NCBI RefSeq assembly: GCF_002234595.1
Contig: NZ_NMUL01000038.1
Location: forward strand, 1 to 64,000
Source of the DNA: Amycolatopsis vastitatis
Lineage (GTDB): Bacteria > Actinomycetota > Actinomycetes > Mycobacteriales > Pseudonocardiaceae
Reading direction: 5' to 3'
Length of the DNA: 64,000 bases
This document shows positions 25,954-33,768 of this stretch, in pieces; within the stretch, counting starts at the first letter, position 1; every line of letters begins with the position of its first letter. Under the pieces are notes generated by a model. It saw only the letters and a list, made by a program, of their open reading frames with translations. It had not been told where the DNA came from and searched no databases. The translations under genes and the position numbers were made by a program.

Positions 25954-27861
25954 TCAGCCCCACGCGCCTGCGGCCGCCTGCTCGCCCAGCGACTTCTTGT
26001 ACTGCTCCAGCGCGACGAGGTCACCGAACAGCGCGCGGTAGTCGTCCGGCGCTTCGACCGGCGACAGCCGCTGCAGCTTCCCCTTGATCTCCGCGATCTG
26101 CCGCCCGACGAGGTTCTCCTGCAGCCGGGCGAGGATCGACGAGATGTACCGGGAGTCGACCTCGTCCTTGGCCTGCAACGGTTCCACGGCCAGCTCCGAG
26201 AGCACCCGCCGGACCGTCCCTTCCGGACAGTGCGGGGCGGCCGCGTCCAGCAGCGCCGAGCCGGTCAGTCCCGAACCCGCGCCGCCCGCCTTGAGCACGG
26301 CTTCGTGCACCGCGACGTACACCGGGTGCGTGAACGCCTCCAGCGGCAGCGCGTCGTACTCCGGCCCGGCGATCGCGGGCTGCTGCAGCGCGGCCTTCAG
26401 CGCCTCGCGCTGGACGGCGAACCGCGGGTCCTTGGGCGCCGGGCGGGCGACGTCGGCCTCCGGGGCCGCCGTCGCGGGGGCGCCGACACGGGCCGGCTGC
26501 TTGAGCGGCGCGCCGCCCCGCCGGTCGGTCGCGCCCGCGCTGCCGCGGACGCGGTTGACGACCTGCGCGACGTCCTGCCAGCCCACCCACCAGGCGAGTT
26601 TCGACGCGTAGCCGTCGCGGGCCGCGCGGTCCTTGATCGACGCCACCATCGGCACGGTCTTCTGCAGCGCCGCGACCTGGCCGTCGACCGAGTCGAGGTC
26701 GTAGTTCTTGAGCGTGCTCCGGATGACGAACTCGAACAGCGGGGTCCGCCGCGCGACCAGGTCCTTCACCGCGCTGTCGCCCTTGGCCAGGCGCAGCTCG
26801 CACGGGTCCATGCCGTCCGGCGCGACCGCGATGTAGGTCTGCCCCGCGAACGTCTGGTCGCCCTCGAACGCCTTCAAGGCGGCCTTCTGGCCCGCTTCGT
26901 CGCCGTCGAAGGTGAAGATGACTTCGCCGCGGAACGCGTCGTCGTCCATCATCAGCCGGCGAAGCACCTTCATGTGGTCTTCGCCGAACGCCGTGCCCGA
27001 CGACGCGACCGCCGTCGGCACGCCCGCCGCGTGCATCGCCATCACGTCGGTGTAGCCCTCGACCACGACCACCTGGTGCCGCTTCGCGATCTCGCGCTTG
27101 GCCAGGTCGAGACCGAACATGACCTGGGACTTCTTGTAGATCGGCGACTCGGCGGTGTTGAGGTACTTCGCCGAGATCCGGTCGTCGTCGAACAGCCGCC
27201 GCGCGCCGAAGCCGACGACCTCGTTGCCGACGTCGCGGATCGGCCAGACCAGGCGCCGGTGGAACCGGTCCATCGGGCCGCGCTGGCCCTCCTTGGACAG
27301 CCCCGCCGTCAGCAGCTCCTTGACCTCGAAGCCGCGGTTGAGCAGGTGCTTCGTCAGCTTGTCCCAGCCGCCGGGTGCGTACCCGCAGCCGAACGTCTTC
27401 GCCGCGGCGGCGTCGAACCCGCGCTCGGACAGGAAGTCCCGCGCCGGGCGCGCCTCGTCGGTGACCAACTGCTCGGCGTAGAACTCCTGGGCGGCGCGGT
27501 GGGCCTCGATCAGCCGGCTGCGGCTGCCGCGGTCGCGCTGGATCGTCGCGCCGCCGCCCTCGTAGGTGAGCCGGATGCCGACCCGGTCGGCCAGCCGCTC
27601 GACGGCTTCCACGAAGGTGATCAGATCGATCTTCTGGACGAACTTGATCACGTCGCCGCCCTCGCCACAGCCGAAGCAGTGGAAGGTGCCGTGCGCCGGG
27701 CGGACGTTGAACGACGGGGTCTTCTCGTTGTGGAACGGGCAGAGGCCCTTCAGGCTGCCCCCACCGGCGCGGCGCAGTGCCACGTACTCCCCGACGACCT
27801 CGTCGATCCGGTTCCGCTCGCGCACCTCCGCGATGTCGCTCTCCCGAATCCGTCCTGCCAC
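25954..27861 (-). CDS. dnaG: DNA primase
   Basis: 635 residues. It makes RNA primers at the replication fork and works with DnaB. The CHC2 zinc finger is at about 40-63 (CPFHNEKTPSF...FHCFGCGEGGD). The TOPRIM catalytic core at about 260-345 contains VVVVEGYTDVMAM and FTFDGDEAG. The C-terminal helicase-interaction region ends ALEQYKKSLGEQ. GTG 27861 gives the usual MAGRIRESDIA start; GTG 27870 is the alternative. The longer open reading to 28752 is the antisense of the sigma-factor gene. Divergent from that gene with only 42 bases between starts. Confidence 0.95.
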   Translation of the reverse strand: MAGRIRESDIAEVRERNRIDEVVGEYVALRRAGGGSLKGLCPFHNEKTPSFNVRPAHGTFHCFGCGEGGDVIKFVQKIDLITFVEAVERLADRVGIRLTYEGGGATIQRDRGSRSRLIEAHRAAQEFYAEQLVTDEARPARDFLSERGFDAAAAKTFGCGYAPGGWDKLTKHLLNRGFEVKELLTAGLSKEGQRGPMDRFHRRLVWPIRDVGNEVVGFGARRLFDDDRISAKYLNTAESPIYKKSQVMFGLDLAKREIAKRHQVVVVEGYTDVMAMHAAGVPTAVASSGTAFGEDHMKVLRRLMMDDDAFRGEVIFTFDGDEAGQKAALKAFEGDQTFAGQTYIAVAPDGMDPCELRLAKGDSAVKDLVARRTPLFEFVIRSTLKNYDLDSVDGQVAALQKTVPMVASIKDRAARDGYASKLAWWVGWQDVAQVVNRVRGSAGATDRRGGAPLKQPARVGAPATAAPEADVARPAPKDPRFAVQREALKAALQQPAIAGPEYDALPLEAFTHPVYVAVHEAVLKAGGAGSGLTGSALLDAAAPHCPEGTVRRVLSELAVEPLQAKDEVDSRYISSILARLQENLVGRQIAEIKGKLQRLSPVEAPDDYRALFGDLVALEQYKKSLGEQAAAGAWG

Positions 27862-27903
27862 GGTTACCACAATAGATTGCACCTCATCCGGCACACTGGG
27901 CGC

Positions 27904-28857
27904 ATGGCCTCCACGCCCACCGCCCAGGACACGCTCGCCGCGGAGTTCGCCGCGCACCGCAGTCACCTGATCGGCGTCGCCTACCGGCTGACCGGCACGC
28001 GCGCCGACGCCGAGGACGCCGTCCAGGAGTCCTGGCTGCGGCTGGCCGGGCTGGACGACGCCGGCCGCGCGGCGATCCGCGACCTGCGGGGCTGGCTCAC
28101 CACGGTCGTCGGCCGGATCTGCCTCGACCGGCTGAAGTCGGCCGCCGCGCAGCGCGAGCGCTACGTCGGCAACTGGCTGCCCGAGCCGGTCGTCACGCCG
28201 TTCGGGCGGCCGGTCAGCGAGGACCCCCTGGATGTCGCGGTGCGCGACGACGGGCTGCGGATGGCCGCGCTCGTCGTGCTCGACAAGCTGACCCCGGAAC
28301 AGCGGGTGGCGTTCGTGCTGCACGACGCCTTCTCGGTGCCCTTCGCCGAGATCGCCGACGCGCTCGGCGTCTCGGTCGAGGCCGCCCGCCAGCACGCGTC
28401 GCGGGGGCGCAAGGCGCTCGCCGACGCCGACCCGGCACCGCGCGTGCCGCTGGACGACCAGGCGAAGATCCTCGAGAAGTTCGTCGTCGCGCTGCAGCAG
28501 GGCGACGTCCGGGCGATGACCGAGCTGCTGGCCCCGGACGTCGTGCTCATCGGCGACTCGAACGGCAAGGGCCGCACCGCGCGCCAGCTCATCGTCGGCC
28601 CGGACAAGATCGCCCGGTTCTTCGTCGGCCTCACGCGCAAGTACGCGCCGGGGATGGCCGAACGCGGCGTCCCGGTGCTGGTCAACGGCGACCTGGGGAT
28701 GTACCTCCCGCCGATGCCGGGCCGCGACGGCTTCCTCGCCCTCGACGAGCACGTGCAGTCGGTCACCATCCGCGACGGCAAGATCGTGGCGATCTACGAC
28801 GTCGTCAACCCCGACAAGCTGACGCGGATCACGCGTCCCGGACCCGGGCAGCCGTGA
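27904..28857 (+). CDS. ECF41-type sigma factor with SnoaL-like C-terminus
   Basis: 317 residues. Sigma-2 region at about 20-85 (GVAYRLTGTRADAEDAVQES), sigma-4 at about 120-175 (LTPEQRVAFVLHDAFSVPFA), then a SnoaL-like domain of about 130 residues (MTELLAPDVVLIGD, later VNPDKLTRI). The NPDKL signature of the ECF41 family is intact; the glycine-rich DGGGR-like motif is altered to DSNGKGR. In this family the C-terminal domain modulates activity in place of an anti-sigma factor. A carboxymuconolactone decarboxylase, the classic neighbour, is encoded at 29663. The 3' end overlaps the convergent permease by 29 bases. Confidence 0.88.
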   Translation: MASTPTAQDTLAAEFAAHRSHLIGVAYRLTGTRADAEDAVQESWLRLAGLDDAGRAAIRDLRGWLTTVVGRICLDRLKSAAAQRERYVGNWLPEPVVTPFGRPVSEDPLDVAVRDDGLRMAALVVLDKLTPEQRVAFVLHDAFSVPFAEIADALGVSVEAARQHASRGRKALADADPAPRVPLDDQAKILEKFVVALQQGDVRAMTELLAPDVVLIGDSNGKGRTARQLIVGPDKIARFFVGLTRKYAPGMAERGVPVLVNGDLGMYLPPMPGRDGFLALDEHVQSVTIRDGKIVAIYDVVNPDKLTRITRPGPGQP

Positions 28858-29599
28858 TCCCGGCGGCCAGGGCCAGCACGGCGAAGGTCGCGAAGTAAGC
28901 CAGCGCCCAAGCCGGGCTCAACGACGAGTCGGACAGCACGTTCGCGTTGCCGCCGTCGCGGCCCGCGTTCGCCTCGCCGGTGCCGCTGAGGAACTTGGCG
29001 ACGACGTTCAGGGGCAGCCAGCGGTGGATCGCCGGGCCCGCGTCCGGGATCAGCTGCACGGCGTTCTCGAACGCCAGCGGGTATAGCACGAGCAAGGCGA
29101 CTGTCCCCGCGGTGTGGCGCACGAGCAGGCCCACTCCCACCGCGGCGACGGCGGCCAGTGCGAACAGGACACCGGTCCCCGCGACGATCGTCCAGTCGGC
29201 GAGGCTGTCGAGCGCCAGGTCGGCGTCCGGCGCGAGGACCCGCGCCACCAGCCAGGCCGCGAACGCCGCGGCTTCGCCGAGCAGGAAGGCGTACCCGGCG
29301 ACGACCGCGGCCTTCGCGACCAGCGCGGGCGTCCGGCCCGGCACGGCCTGGAAAGTGCCGTGGATCGTGCCGGAGCGGTACTCGTTCGTCACCGCGAGCC
29401 CCGCGAGCACCAGCACGGCGACCAAGCCGAACGGGGAGCCGAACTGGGTGCTCGCGACCGTCGGCGGCAGTCGTGACTCGGTGGCCGTGAGGGCGGTGAG
29501 CGCGGCCGGGACGGCGAGCGCGAGCAGCGCGAAGGCGCCGCACACCCAGGGCGTGGCGATGCTGAAGAGCTTGATCCGTTCACTGGCGGCGAGGTGCAT
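28829..29599 (-). CDS. ABC-2-type membrane permease
   Basis: 256 residues from ATG 29599, with about six hydrophobic segments (ATPWVCGAFALLALAVPAAL, GLVAVLVLAGLAVTNEYRSG, and four more). The TNEYRSGTIHGTF motif after the second segment is typical of ABC-2 exporter permeases related to antibiotic and lantibiotic immunity transporters. No ATPase gene is adjacent, so it must pair with one elsewhere or be a leftover. Confidence 0.75.
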   Translation of the reverse strand: MHLAASERIKLFSIATPWVCGAFALLALAVPAALTALTATESRLPPTVASTQFGSPFGLVAVLVLAGLAVTNEYRSGTIHGTFQAVPGRTPALVAKAAVVAGYAFLLGEAAAFAAWLVARVLAPDADLALDSLADWTIVAGTGVLFALAAVAAVGVGLLVRHTAGTVALLVLYPLAFENAVQLIPDAGPAIHRWLPLNVVAKFLSGTGEANAGRDGGNANVLSDSSLSPAWALAYFATFAVLALAAGITAARVRDA

Positions 29600-29662
29600 A
29601 CCCGGAACGGTCCCGCGACGACCCCCGGTGGCGCGTCCCACCGGGGTCGGGTTCGCGGGGTC

Positions 29663-30229
29663 CTACGGGAGCGGGACGCGGCAGGCGTCGCCGGAGGTGA
29701 AGCCCTGGTCGACGATGCCGAGCGCGCTGTTCATCCGGGCGCGGGAGTTCTCCAGCGCGATCTGGTAGGTCAGCTCGACGACGCCGTCGCGGCCGAACTC
29801 GCGCTCGAGCTCGGCGACCTGCTCGTCGGTCACCGTGACCCGGTCGGCGGACATCGCGTCGGCGTAGGCGATCGCGAGCCGCTCCTGGCGGGTGAACGCG
29901 GGCGAGGTCGCGTAGTCGTCGATCTTCTTCAGCCGCTCGATGTCCAGGCCGTCGTGTTTCTGCAGCATGGTGCCGAAGTCGACGCACCAGGAGCAGCCGA
30001 TCCGCGTCGCGACCCGGTAGACGGCGAGCTCCCGGACGTTCGGCGGCAGCTTCTTCGACGCGCGTTCCACCATCAGCTCGTGCACGGTGCTCGCCCGCAG
30101 CAGGCCGGCGTGGTGCGCGGCGATCGCCATCGGCTCGGGCACCGCGCCGTACCGGCGGCCGGCGATCCGGTAGGCCAGCTTGAGGAACAGCCCGGCTTCG
30201 GACGTCTTCTTGGCGGGGATGCGAGGCAT
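29663..30229 (-). CDS. Carboxymuconolactone decarboxylase family protein (AhpD-like)
   Basis: 188 residues. The CxxC pair in RIGCSWCVDFGTML, with the following acidic helix, is the redox site of AhpD-like members rather than of true decarboxylases. GGAGAA lies five bases before ATG 30229. It is close to the ECF41 sigma gene and is the type of gene such sigma factors usually control, so it may be its target; the intervening permease breaks the usual adjacency. Confidence 0.85.
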   Translation of the reverse strand: MPRIPAKKTSEAGLFLKLAYRIAGRRYGAVPEPMAIAAHHAGLLRASTVHELMVERASKKLPPNVRELAVYRVATRIGCSWCVDFGTMLQKHDGLDIERLKKIDDYATSPAFTRQERLAIAYADAMSADRVTVTDEQVAELEREFGRDGVVELTYQIALENSRARMNSALGIVDQGFTSGDACRVPLP

Positions 30230-30252
30230 CTGCGTTCTCCTTCGTCTCGGTC

Positions 30253-31611
30253 CTACGGGCTGGACGAGACGGCTTCCGAAGACGTGACACGGGGCGCGGC
30301 GAGCCAGGCCACGAGCATGACCGCGGCCGCGGCGCCGAACACGACGGTGAGGCCGGCGGCCCCCAAGCCGCCGGTCGCCGCCAGCGCGAGCCAGCCGAAC
30401 ACCGCGGCTCCCGCCAGCCCGCCCGCCTGCCGGGCGAAGGCGAGCGACCCCAGGGTGACGCCCATCAGGGCGCGGTCCGCCCGCGTCTGGCCCAGGACGG
30501 TGTAGGCGGACGTGCAGACCGCGAACGCGGCCCCGATCGCGCCCAGCCCCGGGGCGAGGAGCCAGGGCCGGCCGCCCAGCGCCGCCGCGACGGCGACCGC
30601 GGCGAGCCCGGCCGTGCCGAGCAGGCAGCCGAGGCGCCCCCACGCCGTCATCTCAGGGTGTCGGCGGGCCAGCGCGGCGAAGGACGCGGACAGCGCGAGC
30701 TGCCCAGCGGTCATCGCTACGAGCAGCAGCCCGGTTCCGGCCGCGTCCGTACGCAGGGCGGCGACCAGCGCGACGTAGGTGAACGTGCCGTAGAGCGCGG
30801 CGCCCGCCAGGCCGTTGACGACGACCGCGCGCGCCAGGACGGCGTCGGCGAAAACTTTCGGCGAGATCAGCGGGCTCGGCGTCCGGCGCTGCCGCCGGAC
30901 GAACAGGAACCCCGCCGCCGCGGCCACTCCGGCCAGGACCGGCGTCCACAGTGGACTACGGGCGAGGGCGTCGACGGTACCGAGCGCGACGACCGCGGTG
31001 CCCGCGACGGCGAGCAGCACGCTGCCCGGCACGTCGAAGAGTTCCCGGTCCCGGCGCGGTTTCGCGGGCAGCCCGCGCAGGCCGAGCAGCAGCGCGGGCA
31101 CGCACAGGGGCAGGTTGACGAGGAAGATCCACCGCCAGCCGGGGCCCGCGGCCAGCACTCCGCCCAGCGGGGGCCCGCCGAGGGTGGCCGCCGCGAACAC
31201 CGCCGTCTGCCACCCCTGGCGGCGCAGCAGCTCGTCGCGGTCGAACAGCTCGCCGAGTGCGCTCATCGCCGTGACGACCAGGCCGCTCCCGCCCAGTCCC
31301 TGCAGGGCGCGGGCGGCGATCAGCGAGCCGACGCCGGGCGCGGCGGCGCACCACGCCGAGGCCGCGGCGAACACGAGGACCGACCCGGCGAAGGACACTC
31401 GGCGGCCGTACAGGTCGCCGAGGCGGCCGTGCAGCGGCGTCGCGACGGTGAGGGTCAGCAGGCCGGCCGCGGTCACCGCGACCAGCCCGGTCCGGGCGTG
31501 CAGGTCGGCGCCGATCGAGGGCAGGGCCGCGGTGACGATCAGGCCGTCGAGCTGGGCCATGGCCATGCCGAGCAGGAGACCGGCGAACGCGAGGTTCCGA
31601 GATGCGTGCAT
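30253..31611 (-). CDS. MFS drug efflux transporter (DHA2/EmrB-QacA type)
   Basis: 452 residues with 12-14 hydrophobic segments. Motif A is LHGRLGDLYGRR near 70. The opening NLAFAGLLLGMAMAQLDGLI and a PSIGADL motif are typical of DHA2 exporters. Proton-driven export of lipophilic drugs is likely. ATG 31611 lies inside one arm of a palindromic operator shared with a divergent MarR gene; starting further in would delete the first membrane helix. Probably repressed by that MarR protein. Confidence 0.85.
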   Translation of the reverse strand: MHASRNLAFAGLLLGMAMAQLDGLIVTAALPSIGADLHARTGLVAVTAAGLLTLTVATPLHGRLGDLYGRRVSFAGSVLVFAAASAWCAAAPGVGSLIAARALQGLGGSGLVVTAMSALGELFDRDELLRRQGWQTAVFAAATLGGPPLGGVLAAGPGWRWIFLVNLPLCVPALLLGLRGLPAKPRRDRELFDVPGSVLLAVAGTAVVALGTVDALARSPLWTPVLAGVAAAAGFLFVRRQRRTPSPLISPKVFADAVLARAVVVNGLAGAALYGTFTYVALVAALRTDAAGTGLLLVAMTAGQLALSASFAALARRHPEMTAWGRLGCLLGTAGLAAVAVAAALGGRPWLLAPGLGAIGAAFAVCTSAYTVLGQTRADRALMGVTLGSLAFARQAGGLAGAAVFGWLALAATGGLGAAGLTVVFGAAAAVMLVAWLAAPRVTSSEAVSSSP

Positions 31612-31641
31612 AAAGCACACGTTATAACGTGTCTTATGCAC
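31606..31641. promoter_or_regulatory. Shared MarR operator with divergent promoters
   Basis: Outer arms GTGCATAA (31606-31613) and TTATGCAC (31634-31641), inner perfect palindrome ACACGTTATAACGTGT (31617-31632). The central GTTATAAC reads TATAAC on both strands. For the MFS gene, TTGATG at 31643-31648 lies 16 bases from TATAAC at 31621-31626. Both ATG codons are within the outer arms, 24 bases apart, so transcripts are probably leaderless. Confidence 0.75.
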
Positions 31642-32085
31642 ACATCAAGCGCCGGTGGGCCCGCGCTGTTCCGCCTGGTCCGGCACTGGGCGCGCCAGTG
31701 GGCACCGGACGTCGTCGAGCGGTTCGCCGCCGGCGCCCCGCCGTCGTGGACGGTGCCCAACCTCTTCGTCATCCAGGCGATCGACGGCGCGGCGGGTGAC
31801 GAGGTCACGGTCGCGGACGTGGCGCGCCAGCTGGGCATCGACCGCTCGGTCGCCAGCCGGATGGTCGGCGAAGCGGCGCGAGAAGGCTTCGTGGTGCGCT
31901 CGACGTCGACGCGCGACGCCCGGCGCGCGGTGCTGACCCTCACCGACGCCGCGAAGGCGTTCCTCGCGGCGTCGCAGGCCCACCAGCGTCAGGCGTTCGA
32001 CGCTCTGGTGGGCCACTGGCCCCAGGAGGACCGCGAGCGGTTCGCGGGCTACCTGAGCCGGCTCGCGGACGAGGTCCTCGGCTGA
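31636..32085 (+). CDS. MarR-family transcriptional regulator
   Basis: 149 residues. The winged-helix core (VADVARQLGIDRSVASRMVG, then STSTRDARRAVLTLTDAAKA) has the MarR wing DxRR. Divergent from the MFS exporter with overlapping regulatory DNA, the standard arrangement for a local drug-sensing repressor. There is no ribosome site before ATG 31636, which fits leaderless translation. Confidence 0.88.
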   Translation: MHTSSAGGPALFRLVRHWARQWAPDVVERFAAGAPPSWTVPNLFVIQAIDGAAGDEVTVADVARQLGIDRSVASRMVGEAAREGFVVRSTSTRDARRAVLTLTDAAKAFLAASQAHQRQAFDALVGHWPQEDRERFAGYLSRLADEVLG

Positions 32086-32126
32086 CCCGACTTGTGCTCC
32101 CGGGCGGAACCGGCTTGGCTGCGGGG

Positions 32127-32477
32127 ATGAACCCGGGTTTCCCGACGGTGATCCCGCGGATGGTGGTGAGCGACCTCGTCGCCGCCGTCGCGTTCCTGCG
32201 CACGGTGTTCGGCGCGGCCGGCGAGGCCGAAGCCGGGCGGCCCGCCGAGCTCCGCATCGGCGACTCGCTCGTCATGGTGTCGGCCGAAGGCGAGCGCGAG
32301 CTCTTCCCCGCGTTCCTCTACGTCTACGTCCCCGACGCGGACGCGACGTACCGCCGCGCCGTCGACTGCGGCGCGACGAGCCTCGAGGAACCGGTGGACA
32401 CGCCCTACGGCGACCGGCGCGCGATGGTCCGCGACCCGTTCGGCAACGTCTTCCAGATCGCGCACCGCCGCGCTTGA
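32127..32477 (+). CDS. VOC/glyoxalase-family protein
   Basis: 116 residues, a vicinal-oxygen-chelate fold of two beta-alpha-beta-beta-beta units. PRMVVSDLVAAVAFLRTVFG opens the first and VYVPDADATYRRAVDCGATS the second; the end DPFGNVFQIAHR is the family signature. The usual first metal ligand is not obvious, so it may be a resistance/binding protein rather than a metalloenzyme. Related to PhnB-like proteins. Confidence 0.8.
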   Translation: MNPGFPTVIPRMVVSDLVAAVAFLRTVFGAAGEAEAGRPAELRIGDSLVMVSAEGERELFPAFLYVYVPDADATYRRAVDCGATSLEEPVDTPYGDRRAMVRDPFGNVFQIAHRRA

Positions 32478-32503
32478 CGCGGGTTTGTGCGGCTGCGCCG
32501 GGG

Positions 32504-33034
32504 CTATTCCCCCGTGCGGCCGTCGATCGACTCGCGGAGCAGGTCGGCGTGGCCGTTGTGCCGGGAGTACTCCTCGACCATGTGGACGAGGATCCAGCGC
32601 AGGCTCGGCCGGGTGCCGTCCAGCCGGGCGCGGCGGGCCGGCCGCGAGAGATCCGGCGCCTGGCCGACCAGCGCGCGCGAGCGGGCGACGGTCTCCTCCC
32701 ACAGCCCGAAGAGCTGCTCCGGCGTGTCGTCCGCGGCGGATTCCCAGTCCCAGTCGGGCGTCGCCGTCCAGTCGACCGCGTCGAACGGCGCGGCGCGCTC
32801 GTGGCCGGACAGCACGTAGGAGAACCAGTAGTCCTCCACGTAGGCCAGGTGCTTGAGCAGCCCGCCGAGCGTCAACGCCGACGGCGCGTGCGTCGCGCGC
32901 AGGCCCGCCGCGTCCAGCCCGGCGCACTTCCAGGCCAGGGTCGCGCGGTGGAAGTCGAGGAAGCCGAGCAGGGTCGCGGTCTCGTCACCGTCGAGGGGCG
33001 GTTCGGGCCGCCCCTGGTCGTCCACAGAGGTCAC
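32504..33034 (-). CDS. DinB-family protein (putative thiol-dependent transferase)
   Basis: 176 residues, four-helix DinB/YfiT-type fold, GTG start at 33034. Metal-binding histidines are likely in GGLLKHLAYVEDYWF and in RWILVHMVEEYSRHNGHADL, the latter being the characteristic third site. In actinobacteria these proteins use mycothiol as cofactor for detoxification. Substrate unknown. Confidence 0.82.
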   Translation of the reverse strand: MTSVDDQGRPEPPLDGDETATLLGFLDFHRATLAWKCAGLDAAGLRATHAPSALTLGGLLKHLAYVEDYWFSYVLSGHERAAPFDAVDWTATPDWDWESAADDTPEQLFGLWEETVARSRALVGQAPDLSRPARRARLDGTRPSLRWILVHMVEEYSRHNGHADLLRESIDGRTGE

Positions 33035-33083
33035 GGCCGCCGACTGTACCGAAAATGTCGGTGTCCTCGGCTAGGTTCCGATC

Positions 33084-33764
33084 ATGGCTGAATTCGTACT
33101 GGTGGCAGGCGCTTGGCTCGGCGGGTGGGCGTGGGACGAGGTGGTCCCGCGGTTGCGCGCGGCCGGCCACGGCGCCCACCCCGTGACACTTTCCGGCCTC
33201 GCCGAACGCCGTGGCGTGCCGGCCGGGCAGGAGACGCACGTGCAGGACATCGTGGACGTCGTCGAGCGCGGCGACCTGCGTGAGGTCGTGGTGGTGGGGC
33301 ACAGCTACTCGGGCATCCCGGCCGGGCAGGCGGCCGAGCGGATCGGCGGCAGGCTGAAGCGGGCGGTGTTCGTGGACTCGAACGTGCCCGCCGACGGCGA
33401 GGCGTTCACCTCGCGCTGGCCGGAAGACCGGGTCGCCGCCCTCACGGCGAGCGGCTTCTGGCCGCCGTTGACGGCGGAAGACTATGCGGGGCAAGGGCTC
33501 ACGGAGGAGCAGATCGCCCGGATCGTCGGAGGCTCGACCCCGCACCCGGCGGCGTCGCTGACCGAACCGGCGGTGCTGGCCCGCCCGCTGGGCGAACTCC
33601 CCGCGACCTACCTGAAGTGCCTCCTCGACGGCGACGAACCGAGCCCCGACGTCGCCGAGCTGCTCACCGGCGAAAGCTGGGAGCTGGTCGAGCTGGACAC
33701 CGGGCACTGGCCGATGTTCTCGCAGCCGGCCGAGCTGGCCCGCATCCTCCTGGAGGCCGCCTGA
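33084..33764 (+). CDS. Alpha/beta hydrolase (EstC/MenH-like)
   Basis: 226 residues. Nucleophile elbow VVVGHSYSGIPAGQ near 72, oxyanion segment LVAGAWLGGWAWDE at the start, and histidine in ELDTGHWPMFSQP near 209 complete the triad with an Asp in the preceding strand. Small cap domain. Similar proteins hydrolyse small esters. Convergent with the membrane protein, 4 bases apart. Confidence 0.85.
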   Translation: MAEFVLVAGAWLGGWAWDEVVPRLRAAGHGAHPVTLSGLAERRGVPAGQETHVQDIVDVVERGDLREVVVVGHSYSGIPAGQAAERIGGRLKRAVFVDSNVPADGEAFTSRWPEDRVAALTASGFWPPLTAEDYAGQGLTEEQIARIVGGSTPHPAASLTEPAVLARPLGELPATYLKCLLDGDEPSPDVAELLTGESWELVELDTGHWPMFSQPAELARILLEAA

Positions 33765-33768
33765 GCGA

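Noticed and set aside
25645..27903. Fusion of the sigma factor with a long upstream reading frame
   Set aside because: The upstream 750 codons are antisense to dnaG; ATG 27904 gives a normal ECF41 length.
27862..28752. N-terminal extension of DnaG into the sigma-factor gene
   Set aside because: The extra 297 codons are the antisense of a well-supported sigma-factor gene and do not resemble any primase N-terminus.
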